Positions 17,333 through 25,082 of a DNA stretch of 50,420 nt are shown in pieces. Position numbers and translations under genes: made by a program. Under the pieces are notes generated by a model. It was not told where the DNA came from. It saw only the letters and a program-made list of their open reading frames with translations, and searched no databases. The DNA comes from Selenomonas sp. (GTDB lineage Bacteria; Bacillota; Negativicutes; Selenomonadales; Selenomonadaceae), in contig NZ_JALFCU010000019.1 in the NCBI RefSeq assembly GCF_022771645.1, positions 1-50,420 on the forward strand, written 5' to 3'. Each line of letters begins with the position of its first letter. Positions within the stretch are counted from its first letter, which is position 1.

Positions 17333-17839
17333 TCAATCGTTATACAGCAGGACGACGCGCCCTGCTTTTTTTGTCTGTTTCATGTCGATGACGCGCTGGT
17401 TGCGCGAGCCCCGGAAGTGCAATGTGAGGTCGCGCTCCGCCTCCTCGTACGGCCCGTCGACAAGCACGTCGACCTCTGCGAGCAGCGCTCGCGTCGCCCG
17501 GTCTGCCTGCGCGCGCGCTTGGAGCTCCTCGAGCGTGTAGCCGCTGTAGCTCCAGACGTCGAGCCCGCGCGCGTGGAGCTGTTTCGCGAGGTCTGCGAGC
17601 GGGGCGGGCTGGAGGAACGGCTCGCCGCCGGAGAACGTCACGCCCGTGAGAAGCGGATTTTCCGTGACTTCCTCGAGGATTTTCTCTGTGTCGATGACGT
17701 GTCCGCCCTCCATCGGCTGCGTCTCGGGGTTCTGGCAGCCGCGGCAGCGATGCGCGCAACCTTGCGTGAAGACCGTCAGCCGCACGCCATCACCGTCGAC
17801 GACGCTCTCATCGAGGATGCCCGCAATCCGCAGGTTCAC
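17333..17839 (-). CDS. nrdG: Anaerobic ribonucleotide reductase activating protein NrdG
   Basis: A 168-residue radical-SAM enzyme. The 4Fe-4S cluster motif CxxxCxxC is CAHRCRGC with Cys28, Cys32 and Cys35; TFSGGEPFLQP near residue 69 is the SAM-binding GGE motif. It generates the glycyl radical on NrdD. The start is GTG at 17839, overlapping the stop of the preceding gene (GTGA), so the two are translationally coupled. Full-length NrdD is not in this window; the coupled partner is a 98-residue protein carrying only the glycyl-loop end of NrdD. Confidence 0.92.
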   Translation of the reverse strand: MNLRIAGILDESVVDGDGVRLTVFTQGCAHRCRGCQNPETQPMEGGHVIDTEKILEEVTENPLLTGVTFSGGEPFLQPAPLADLAKQLHARGLDVWSYSGYTLEELQARAQADRATRALLAEVDVLVDGPYEEAERDLTLHFRGSRNQRVIDMKQTKKAGRVVLLYND

Positions 17840-18132
17840 GCGTGCGCCGCCATCAGGCCGTGCTTCACGCGGTCATGCTCCTCGGCGCGCTTCGCATCAT
17901 TCCAACGGTCGATCGTGCCGACGAGGTAGCCCGTGATGCGGCGGATGCGCTCGAACTTCTGCGGGCGCAGCTGATAGTCGAGCGCGACCGTGCCGTCCGG
18001 GCGGCAGGCGATCGAGATGCTGTCGACCGGCTCGTGCGTCTGCTCCTTGACGTACGAGATGTAGTTCGTGATTTCCTGCTCGGACATATCCGCGATGCCC
18101 TTGACGCTGACTTCCGTTCCGTTGACGACCAT
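17836..18132 (-). CDS. Stand-alone NrdD-type glycyl-radical domain protein
   Basis: A 98-residue protein. The second half reads RRITGYLVGTIDRWNDAKR and then DRVKHG, which matches the extreme C terminus of NrdD, where the glycine in RRVCGYLG carries the radical; Gly68 is the equivalent. The Cys before that Gly is Thr here and the upstream zinc Cys4 motif of NrdD is absent. The N-terminal half (1-55) has no NrdD features. ATG at 18132 is preceded by AAAGGA. It is coupled with nrdG. It may be a free glycyl-radical subunit or repair module, as GrcA is for PFL, or a regulatory subunit; the gene for the large NrdD is elsewhere or absent. Confidence 0.7.
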   Translation of the reverse strand: MVVNGTEVSVKGIADMSEQEITNYISYVKEQTHEPVDSISIACRPDGTVALDYQLRPQKFERIRRITGYLVGTIDRWNDAKRAEEHDRVKHGLMAAHA

Positions 18133-18200
18133 GATGACCAGTTCCTTTCGTATCAAAGGGCGCAACCGCCCCCAAGATGTCGGTGTGTTTCTGTTTCTGT

Positions 18201-18230
18201 AGTATACAACATCTAGGAACGATTCGTCAA
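18201..18230 (-). promoter_or_regulatory. Sigma-70-type promoter of the nrd pair
   Basis: On the minus strand TTGACG (18225-18230) and TATACT (18201-18206), spacer 18 bases. The leader to the first start codon is about 65 bases. Confidence 0.6.
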
Positions 18231-18243
18231 GATGTGCACAAGA

Positions 18244-18264
18244 TGTTGATAAATTTGTGGATAA
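18244..18264 (-). promoter_or_regulatory. Two DnaA-box-like sites in the nrd upstream region
   Basis: 18256-18264 on the minus strand is TTATCCACA, the exact DnaA consensus; 18244-18252 is TTATCAACA, one base off. They lie just upstream of the nrd -35 box, in the 233-bp divergent gap shared with the TPR/phosphatase-superfamily operon. Confidence 0.45.
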
Positions 18265-18365
18265 ATGCCAATTAGCACGGTTTTCTCAGGGAAAAAAGGA
18301 AAATCCGCCCGGCATCGCGAATATAAACAAAAACGACCGAAGATGGAGAGGGAGCGGGGAAGAAG

Positions 18366-20483
18366 ATGACGGAAACATTCGATCGCCTGCTCGCCAAGCG
18401 GGAGCGGGAAGCATTTGATGACGAATATCTGCAGCTGGCCGAGACATATGAAGCGGAGCATCCGTATTCTGAGGCGCCGGCGGTTTTTCGCGGTGCGTAT
18501 GCGCTGGCGCACGGCGATGTGCAGGAGGCGCTGGCGCAGGCAAGGCAGGCATTTTCCTTGCGGCCGCTGAATTTCGAAGTCTGGCAGCTGCTCGTCCGTT
18601 GCTATGAGGCGCTGGGCGACGGGCGGCGCTTGGCGTATTTCGAAGCGCTCTGCAAGAAATTTTATGAAGTCCCGCTCCACTTGGAGATGAAGCAGGAGAC
18701 GATCGATGCGCAGCTCGCGATGCTCACACTCGGCCTCGGCATCGGAAATTATGCACCGTTCGCCAAAGCGCGCGTGCAGCTCCGGGATGGGAAACTCCAG
18801 ACGCAGCGCGGGCTCTATGCGGGCGAGTTCTGGCCGCGCTTCTATGAGCGGCCGGCGTTCTGGTTCTGGGTCGGCTGCTATGAAGAGCGCGAGGATCTGG
18901 AGGCGAAGGGCTGGCTCGCGGAACGCGGCAAGGGAGATCCCGGATTCATCGATCGTTGCGGCGCGGAGTTCGTCTTTGACACGATGAAGGCGCAGGAAGT
19001 GCAGGACGTGACGATCGAGCCGGACGGCGCACCGGTCCTCGTGCCGCTGGCGGGAAAAGAAGCCGGCGCGTCTGTCCGGTTTTCCCATGCAGATGGCAGC
19101 GATCTCGGTGTCGGTGAAGATGCGACGAGCCGGCTGGGCAAGTGGAGCTTTGACTTTTATCGGCTCGAGGCGCCGACACGCATCCGGTCGGAGCGTCCGT
19201 TTGTGCTCGGCGCGCCGGTCGAGCTCCGCCACAGCCCGCGCCGTCATCCCGTCGTCATCGACATCCTCGTGGATGCGCTCAGTTGGAGCGTCGTGCGGGA
19301 TCGCGGCTACCGGGATGTGCCGAACATCTTGCGTTTCTTCAGCCAGGGCGTCATCTTCGACCAGAATTTTTCGACGAGCGAGTACACATTTCCGTCGCTC
19401 GTTGCCATCATGACCGGGATGTATCCGCATCATAACCAGATTTTCAATGAATATGCGGGTTACGAGCTGGATCCGAACATCCTGACGATGTCGGAGCAGA
19501 TGAAGAAGCTCGGCTATTATTGTACGAATGTGGTCGGCATGAATGACGGCATCTATACGGGCGCCGCGCGCGGCTTTGACCGCATCATCGGCAACGGGTA
19601 CAATACACCGACGTACCTCGGTGTGGAGCGTGCCATCCGCCAGCTGGAAGCGTTCGACGAATGTGACCAATATCTGTTCCTGCACACGATGGATGTGCAC
19701 GTCTGGTCCGCGCGGGCGTACCACCTGCCGCTTCCCGTGCAGACGAAGCAGCCGCTTGCGGAGCGGCTCCGGGGCGGCAACTGCGCGGATGCAAGCGTCT
19801 ATATCGCCGGTTATGACGTCTACCGTGCGGCGAATCTCGCAGGCATCCATGCGGCGGACCGCAGTCTCGGTGTGCTCTTTTCGTACCTGGAGTCGCATTA
19901 CGCGCCCGGGGATTACGTCGTGAATCTTTATTCGGATCATGGGGCGTCGATCTTCGACGATGCGCCGTATCTCTTGAGCGACCATCATGTCGGCGCGGCG
20001 CTCATGGCGCGCGGCGCGGGCATCCCACAGCTTGGCATCGTGCGCGATGAGGTCACGAGCAGTATCGATCTCTATGCCATCCTCGCGAAGGAAGCGGGCT
20101 TCGACGTGCCGGAGACGGCGGATGCGAATCTTCCTGCGGCGCTCGGCGGGACGGCGCGCCGCTATGCCATCAGCAACACGCTGTATCCGGGACAGGTCTA
20201 CCGCTGCGCGATCCGCACGCTTTCGCATGAATTCCAGGCGCGATCGCAGGAATTTGTCGATGAGGACGGGACGGTGGATCTGCAGGGGCTGGAATACGAG
20301 CTCTACCGGAGGAACGGTCACGAGCGCATCGAGGATGCAGCGCTCCAGGAGGAATTCCTCCGCGTCCTGCGCGCGCATACGGCGCGCATCGATCGCGGCG
20401 GTGACGCCTGGCCGTCGATGCGGGCGGCGCGTCCGGACTGGTTTGCGAAGACAGAACGAAAGGAACGGCGAGGCGGCAAATGA
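18366..20483 (+). CDS. TPR plus alkaline-phosphatase-superfamily (sulfatase-like) enzyme
   Basis: A 705-residue protein without signal peptide or membrane helix, so cytoplasmic. Residues 1-110 look like TPR helices (LRPLNFEVWQLLVRCYEALG). A linker domain (about 120-285) is followed by a sulfatase-like fold (about 295-600): VIDILVDALSW gives the first metal Asp; TSEYTFPSLVAIMTG aligns with the sulfatase CxPSR site but has Thr341 as nucleophile and Leu instead of Arg; YSDHG and the following DHHVG supply the other metal ligands. A Thr nucleophile is the rule in phosphotransferases and phosphodiesterases of this superfamily, so a sulfatase role is unlikely. It is first in a four-gene operon and overlaps the next gene by four bases. 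Confidence 0.75.
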   Translation: MTETFDRLLAKREREAFDDEYLQLAETYEAEHPYSEAPAVFRGAYALAHGDVQEALAQARQAFSLRPLNFEVWQLLVRCYEALGDGRRLAYFEALCKKFYEVPLHLEMKQETIDAQLAMLTLGLGIGNYAPFAKARVQLRDGKLQTQRGLYAGEFWPRFYERPAFWFWVGCYEEREDLEAKGWLAERGKGDPGFIDRCGAEFVFDTMKAQEVQDVTIEPDGAPVLVPLAGKEAGASVRFSHADGSDLGVGEDATSRLGKWSFDFYRLEAPTRIRSERPFVLGAPVELRHSPRRHPVVIDILVDALSWSVVRDRGYRDVPNILRFFSQGVIFDQNFSTSEYTFPSLVAIMTGMYPHHNQIFNEYAGYELDPNILTMSEQMKKLGYYCTNVVGMNDGIYTGAARGFDRIIGNGYNTPTYLGVERAIRQLEAFDECDQYLFLHTMDVHVWSARAYHLPLPVQTKQPLAERLRGGNCADASVYIAGYDVYRAANLAGIHAADRSLGVLFSYLESHYAPGDYVVNLYSDHGASIFDDAPYLLSDHHVGAALMARGAGIPQLGIVRDEVTSSIDLYAILAKEAGFDVPETADANLPAALGGTARRYAISNTLYPGQVYRCAIRTLSHEFQARSQEFVDEDGTVDLQGLEYELYRRNGHERIEDAALQEEFLRVLRAHTARIDRGGDAWPSMRAARPDWFAKTERKERRGGK

Positions 20484-21091
20484 AACAGGAACGCACGCAC
20501 TTCATCTTCGATCTCGATGGGACGATCACACGGGAAGAGACGCTGCCCATCATCGCACAGCATTTCGGCGTGACGGCGGAAATCGAAGCATTGACGCAAA
20601 AGACGGTGCAGGGCAATATCCCGTTCATCGAATCCTTCATCCGGCGCATCTATATCCTCGGGAAGCTCCCCGTCCGCGAGGTCGCGCAGCTGCTCAGCAG
20701 CGTGCCGCTGCATGAAGGCGTCCTGCAGTTCATCCGGGAACACGCGGAGGCGTGCAGCATCGCGACGGGCAACCTTTCCCCATGGATCGAGAAACTCGTG
20801 GCGCGCATCGGCTGCGCCTGTGACGCCTCGGAAGCCGTGATCGAAGACGGCCGCGTGGCGAAGCTCGCGCACATCCTCCGCAAGGAGGACGTCGTGCGCC
20901 GCTATCAGAGCCTCGGACAGCGCGTCGTCTTCATCGGTGACGGCAACAATGACGTCGAGGCCATGCGCACGGCAGACATCGCGATCGCCTCGGCGCTGAC
21001 GCACGACCCCGTGCCGGGCGTGCTGACGGTCGCAGATTATCTCGTATTACAGGAGGCGGCACTATGCAGGCAACTCCATCAATTGTCCTGA
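20480..21091 (+). CDS. HAD-superfamily phosphatase, SerB-like
   Basis: A 203-residue HAD phosphatase. Motif I is FDLDGTIT with Asp11 and Asp13 (nucleophile and acid), motif II is the ATGN of SIATGNLSPW, and motif III is IGDGNNDVEAM near residue 155. A helical cap between motifs I and II places it in subclass IB, which includes phosphoserine and phosphoethanolamine/phosphocholine phosphatases. Substrate is not identifiable. The ATG overlaps the previous stop (ATGA) and the 3' end overlaps the next gene by 28 bases, so it belongs to one tightly coupled operon with a nucleotidyltransferase. Confidence 0.85.
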   Translation: MKQERTHFIFDLDGTITREETLPIIAQHFGVTAEIEALTQKTVQGNIPFIESFIRRIYILGKLPVREVAQLLSSVPLHEGVLQFIREHAEACSIATGNLSPWIEKLVARIGCACDASEAVIEDGRVAKLAHILRKEDVVRRYQSLGQRVVFIGDGNNDVEAMRTADIAIASALTHDPVPGVLTVADYLVLQEAALCRQLHQLS

Positions 21092-21708
21092 GCTGTGCGG
21101 GCATCGGCTCGCGCCTCGGGCTCGGCAAGACCAAGGCCCTCATCGATATCGGCGGCAAGACGCTGATCCATTGGCAACTCGAACTTTTCCGTGACGTTCC
21201 AGATGTCCGCATCGTCGTCGGCTTCCAGGCGCATGATGTCATTGAGGAAGTGCGCAAATATCGTCCGGACGCCATCTTTGTGTATAACCATAATTATTTT
21301 GAGACGAAGACGGGAGCCAGCTATTATTATGGCGCGCGTCATGGCGGCGACTACGCCATCGAGTACGACGGCGACCTGCTGATCCATCCTGCGGATATGC
21401 AGAGGCTCCTGAGGACGCCGGGCGAGTGGATCGCCTATGCGGACAAGATGTCCGAGGATGGCGTCTATGTGAAGACGGACGAAGCGGGGCAGGTGCTGGC
21501 CTTTTCGCGGCGCGAAGGCGACTATGAATGGACGGGGCCGTGCTGCCTCCGGCGCGATCATGTGCGGTATACATCAGAAAACGTATACAATCAACTCGAG
21601 CCCCTGCTGCCGATGCGGGGCATCCATGTGCGGGCCTGCGATATCGACACGATCGAGGATTATCGTCGCGCGCTCGCGTTCGTCGCGTCATTTTCTACGG
21701 AGGGATGA
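21064..21708 (+). CDS. Nucleotidyltransferase, LicC/sugar-phosphate type
   Basis: A 214-residue NTP-transferase. The N-terminal signature is AGIGSRLGLGKTKALIDIGG (about residues 11-30), with the Gly-rich nucleotide loop and the catalytic Lys, followed by VVGFQAHD. IEYDGDLLIHP near residue 100 carries the metal-binding Asp. The small size and lack of a C-terminal hexapeptide domain resemble choline-phosphate cytidylyltransferases and related headgroup-activating enzymes more than glucose-1-phosphate enzymes. The start is set by AGGAGG (21051-21056) within the HAD gene. It probably makes an NDP-activated group used by its operon partners. Confidence 0.82.
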   Translation: MQATPSIVLSCAGIGSRLGLGKTKALIDIGGKTLIHWQLELFRDVPDVRIVVGFQAHDVIEEVRKYRPDAIFVYNHNYFETKTGASYYYGARHGGDYAIEYDGDLLIHPADMQRLLRTPGEWIAYADKMSEDGVYVKTDEAGQVLAFSRREGDYEWTGPCCLRRDHVRYTSENVYNQLEPLLPMRGIHVRACDIDTIEDYRRALAFVASFSTEG

Positions 21709-21711
21709 AGG

Positions 21712-22488
21712 ATGGCCAAGAGAGAGGAACAGGGCGCGCGCGTCAAAAGCCGGCGCGTCGCGATTGATGAAGCAGCTGTGAAATCGTTTTTCGCGCATCG
21801 CCACGAAAAGAAGCTGCCATACCGGCTGAATTATACGAATTACCAAGATGCGCATCCGGAACTGGCTTTGGCGCGGGATGCGGCAGAAAAGGAAAACATC
21901 CTGCCGCTCCTCGCCTTGCGGCCGGGGATGCGTGTGCTCGACATCGGTTGCGGCGTCGGCCGCTGGAGCAGGACGGTCCTCGCAGCAGGCGCGGATTACG
22001 TCGGGGCGGACTATACGCAGAGCTTCCTCGATCTTGCGGCAGAAGCGCAGCCGGCCGGCCCGCATTGCGCATGGGTCTGCGCCGACTTCCGGCAAATCGG
22101 GAGCGCCTTGCAGTCCGCCGGCATTCCCACGCGCTTTGATCGCATCTTTGTCAATGGTGTCTTCGTGTACCTCAATGATGACGATCTCCCCGCCTGCTTG
22201 TCACAGGTCGATCAGCTGCTGGCGCCGGGCGGCATGCTCTACCTCAAAGAATCTGTCGCCCGGACCACACGTCTGACGCTGGACGGCATCTATTCCGAAG
22301 AGCTCGCGAGCGACTACAGCGCGATCTATCGCAGCATCGGGGAATATGCCGCCTGCTGGAAGGCGCACCTGCCCGCCTTCCGTACGCTCTATGAAGGGGA
22401 GCCTTGGCAGGATCTCGCGATCCGGGAGGAAACGACGGCGTATGCCTGGATCTTGCAGAAAGACGGCGGACATGGATGTGGTATTTAA
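21712..22488 (+). CDS. SAM-dependent class I methyltransferase
   Basis: A 258-residue protein. Residues 60-160 form the SAM-binding core: MRVLDIGCGVGRWSRTVL (motif I), then GADYT (motif II), WVCADF and FDRIFVNGVFVYLND (motifs III-IV). The N-terminal 50 residues are basic. The sequence type is that of small-molecule N- or O-methyltransferases. GGAGGG precedes the ATG and the gene starts three bases after the nucleotidyltransferase stop. As last gene of the operon it ends at a terminator. It may methylate the activated headgroup or its acceptor; the substrate is unknown. Confidence 0.85.
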   Translation: MAKREEQGARVKSRRVAIDEAAVKSFFAHRHEKKLPYRLNYTNYQDAHPELALARDAAEKENILPLLALRPGMRVLDIGCGVGRWSRTVLAAGADYVGADYTQSFLDLAAEAQPAGPHCAWVCADFRQIGSALQSAGIPTRFDRIFVNGVFVYLNDDDLPACLSQVDQLLAPGGMLYLKESVARTTRLTLDGIYSEELASDYSAIYRSIGEYAACWKAHLPAFRTLYEGEPWQDLAIREETTAYAWILQKDGGHGCGI

Positions 22489-22492
22489 TACG

Positions 22493-22522
22493 AAAGCACT
22501 TGCGGGCGGGCAAGTGCTTTTT
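22493..22522. terminator. Rho-independent terminator between convergent genes
   Basis: AAAGCACTTG (22493-22502) pairs perfectly with CAAGTGCTTT (22511-22520), with extra T residues on the right and A residues on the left. It lies between the methyltransferase and mscS ends. Confidence 0.8.
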
Positions 22523-22528
22523 CATGCG

Positions 22529-23599
22529 TTATTTTTCTGTCGGTACATCTCCGTGCATCACCGTGCGGATCGGATACGGGATGTCGATGCCTTCTTCGCG
22601 GTAGCGGCGCGTGAGGGCTTTGATGAACTCGTGCTTCAGGAGGAACTGCGAGTCGAACGCGCTGCTGTGCAGGATGACGTTGAAGTTGATGCTCGAGTCG
22701 GCGAACTCCGTGTAGCGGACGAGCGGCGATTGCTCGACGTTCTCGTCGACGCGGGCGAGGACCTCGTTCGCGACCTCGAGCGTGACCTTTTCGACGAAAT
22801 CGAGGTCGCTGTCGTAGGCGACGCCGACGGGGATGCTGATGGCCATGTCGCGGCGCGGCAGGCTGAAGTTCGTGATGATGGACGACGCGATCTTCTGGTT
22901 CGGGATGACGACCATGTTGCTCTCGCCGGCCGGCACGATGGTCGTGAAGCGCCATGTGATGTCCGTGACGCGGCCCTGTTCGCCGGTGCTGAGTTTGATG
23001 TAGTCATCGATGCGCAGTTGGCGCGAGAGGATGAGGTGTAGGCCAGAGAAGATGTTTGCGAGCGTCTCCTGCAGCGCGAGGGCGACGGCCATGCCGCCGA
23101 CGCCCATGGCCGTGAGGATCGGCGCGATGGAGATGCCGTAGTATTGCAGCACGACGAGCACGCCCATGGCGTAGATGACGACCGTGAGGATCGTCGAGAG
23201 CAGCGTCGTCTTCGGCAGCTTTTCGTCTGAGCGCTCGATGCGCATCTCGACGACGCCATTCACCGTGCGCGCGACGACGCGCGTGATGGAAAGGATGATG
23301 ACGGTGAAGAGGACGTAGGAAAATAGCTTCGTGAGCTGCGGCGGGATGTCGATCGTGCCGACGATCCAGTACAGGCCGACGACGAGCGTCAGCGAGATCG
23401 GCACGCCCTTCATCGCGTGGATGAAGACGTAATGCCACGTGCCTTCCTCGACGTCGACGTGCCGCTCGATGCGGCGACTCACGAGCTTGTTCAATGTGAT
23501 GCCGACGGCGAGTGCGCCGATGAGGATGCAGAGAGGCACGAAGAGCGGCTCGAGGAAAAATTTCCAATCCGCGAGGCTCGTCCAATCAAAATTCGGCAA
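22529..23599 (-). CDS. Small-conductance mechanosensitive channel, MscS family
   Basis: A 356-residue channel. Helices at about 15-35, 65-85, 90-110 and 135-155 precede the pore helix TM3, visible as GGMAVALALQETLANIFSG (about 168-186), then the beta domain LRIDDYIKL...GRVTDITWRFTTI and the C-terminal alpha/beta domain. It should open under membrane tension to protect against osmotic downshock. One more helix than E. coli MscS is present. The start is TTG at 23599, fixed by a strong AAGGAGG eight bases upstream; the next in-frame ATG is far inside. Confidence 0.9.
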   Translation of the reverse strand: MPNFDWTSLADWKFFLEPLFVPLCILIGALAVGITLNKLVSRRIERHVDVEEGTWHYVFIHAMKGVPISLTLVVGLYWIVGTIDIPPQLTKLFSYVLFTVIILSITRVVARTVNGVVEMRIERSDEKLPKTTLLSTILTVVIYAMGVLVVLQYYGISIAPILTAMGVGGMAVALALQETLANIFSGLHLILSRQLRIDDYIKLSTGEQGRVTDITWRFTTIVPAGESNMVVIPNQKIASSIITNFSLPRRDMAISIPVGVAYDSDLDFVEKVTLEVANEVLARVDENVEQSPLVRYTEFADSSINFNVILHSSAFDSQFLLKHEFIKALTRRYREEGIDIPYPIRTVMHGDVPTEK

Positions 23600-23644
23600 A
23601 GAAGATTCCTCCTTGTTTCGTGATGTCGTTCGTGACCGGGTTGC

Positions 23645-23673
23645 TTGCAGGGAACCTGCCCGCCCATTATACT
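23645..23673 (+). promoter_or_regulatory. Promoter of the acetyltransferase gene
   Basis: TTGCAG (23645-23650) and TATACT (23668-23673) with a 17-base spacer; start codon 46 bases downstream. Confidence 0.55.
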
Positions 23674-23694
23674 ATAGGAAACAACGAGGAACAA
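23666..23694 (-). promoter_or_regulatory. Promoter of mscS, overlapping the divergent one
   Basis: On the minus strand TTGTTC (23689-23694) and TATAAT (23666-23671), spacer 17. Its -10 box shares four base pairs with the -10 of the opposite promoter. Confidence 0.5.
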
Positions 23695-23718
23695 TGAAAA
23701 AGCAAAGGAGAAACCGTT

Positions 23719-24258
23719 ATGCAAGACATTCTCGCCGAAGGCCCGCGCCTGCGCCTGCGCCGTGCGGACGTGAGCGACCTCGATTACATCCTGAAACTTG
23801 AGTATGAGCCTGAAAACGTGAAATTCATCGTGCCGTTCGACAGAGACTTCCACACGAAGATTTTGGAGGGGGCTGTCGAAGAATCCATGGATGCCATTGC
23901 TGAAGAGAAAGCGACGGGCGAGCGCGTCGGCTATTTCCTCATCAACGGCCTGAAGACGGACGCGCACGAAATGGAGTGGACGCACGTCGTTATCCAGAAG
24001 AAAGGCCGGGGCTACGGACACGAGGCAATGAAGCTCCTCAAAACATATTGCTTCGACGTCAAAAAGTTCCACCGCGCCTGGCTCGATTGCAAAGACTACA
24101 ACGACCGCGCGCTGCACCTCTACGAGAGCGAAGGCATGCTGCGCGAAGGCCTGTTCCGCGAGACGATCCTCACGAACGGCGTCTACGAAAACCTCGTCGT
24201 GCTTGCGATCCTCGACCGCGAGTACGCCGCACGCAAAGCGGCGGGACAGGAATTATGA
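23719..24258 (+). CDS. GNAT-family N-acetyltransferase
   Basis: A 179-residue protein of the RimL-like branch. It opens with RLRLRRADVSDLDYILK, and the acetyl-CoA pyrophosphate loop is IQKKGRGYGHEAMKLL near residue 92 (R/QxxGxG/A). The C-terminal part (YNDRALHLYESEGMLREGLF) is the usual motif B region. It transfers an acetyl group to an amine; the target, protein or metabolite, cannot be told. AAAGGAG precedes the ATG. Its stop overlaps the start of a truncated esterase fragment. Confidence 0.88.
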   Translation: MQDILAEGPRLRLRRADVSDLDYILKLEYEPENVKFIVPFDRDFHTKILEGAVEESMDAIAEEKATGERVGYFLINGLKTDAHEMEWTHVVIQKKGRGYGHEAMKLLKTYCFDVKKFHRAWLDCKDYNDRALHLYESEGMLREGLFRETILTNGVYENLVVLAILDREYAARKAAGQEL

Positions 24259-24410
24259 TGACCTTGAACGTTTGCGGGAAAACCATCACGTTGTTTGACA
24301 GCAGCAGGAATGACGTTCCAATCGTGTACCTCAACACGGTACAGGGCGAGGGCGCGTCCGTCTGGGAGGCTTGTCAGGCTGCGGGGATTGCGTGGATGCT
24401 GGACGCGTGA
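24255..24410 (+). pseudogene. N-terminal remnant of an alpha/beta-hydrolase (esterase)
   Basis: A 51-codon frame starting at ATGATG, overlapping the acetyltransferase stop. The residues VPIVYLNTVQGEGASVWEAC follow the first strand and helix of small Fes/YbbA-like esterases, which run to about 220-250 residues. The catalytic Ser, Asp and His regions are all missing: a stop follows immediately and no continuing homologous frame is visible downstream. I infer a 3' truncation. The start and its coupling to the acetyltransferase look original. Confidence 0.55.
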
Positions 24411-24426
24411 AATATCAAACCGTGGC

Positions 24427-25041
24427 TCATACGTTCCTTCGAGATAGCAAGGCCCCTGCGGACAGGGATTTCCGCAGGGGCGTTTTGACGTGCACTGTCG
24501 CGATTCTGCCCTGGAACATCTTGCCAATGAAGGCGAGGTAGTAGTCACGGCCGACGGACCAGCCGGGGAAGACATGGCGGAGCGCGGAGAGCGAAACTTT
24601 TTCCTTGGGAGCGGCAGCAGCTTCTGCCACTTCGCCTTTGTTCGACGGCTCGCGGACGATGAGCACGGCGATGAGCGTGCCGATGAAGGCGACGACGCCG
24701 AAGATGATGAAGCCGAGGCGGAACTGGCTGAGGAACAGCGCGCCGACCATTGAGCCCATGAAGCAGAGCGCGCCGACCATGATCCACGGCGTGCGGCTGC
24801 CGAAGCGCGAATGCGTGCGGTCCGAGAGCGCCCCCGCGACCATGTTCGAGATGGCTGCGACGATCATGCCCATGCTCGCGAAGAGCGCGACGAGTTGGAT
24901 CTTGTTCTCGGGGTCGAGCACCTGTAGCATCGCCGGGAGGAACAAGCTGTTCATGACAATGTACGGGCCGAGCCAGCTCGCGGGGCCGATGATGAGACCC
25001 GGCACGAGGCGGGTGATGGGGATGGTGATTTTGTTGTTCAT
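24427..25041 (-). pseudogene. Truncated MFS/GPH-type sugar transporter
   Basis: The 204 residues contain the first five helices of a major facilitator: RLVPGLIIGPASWLGPYIV at the start and the loop 2-3 motif GALSDRTHSRFGSRTPW (about 70-86). Homology stops after YYLAFIGKMFQG (about residue 178), the normal start of helix 6, and the last ~25 codons are basic, non-membrane and read through a terminator hairpin. A full protein would be about 420-450 residues. It lies 41 bases downstream of the GH43 gene on the same strand and was probably its xyloside/arabinoside importer. It is most likely non-functional. Confidence 0.75.
24452..24485. terminator. Hairpin terminator between the two truncated genes
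   Basis: GCCCCTGCGGA (24452-24462) pairs with TCCGCAGGGGC (24471-24481), followed by GTTTT. It lies inside the nominal 3' end of the truncated transporter frame, showing that this end is not native coding sequence. Confidence 0.75.
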
Positions 25042-25082
25042 TTTGATATCCTTTCAATCTTGCTGATGAGGGAAAATGGCGA

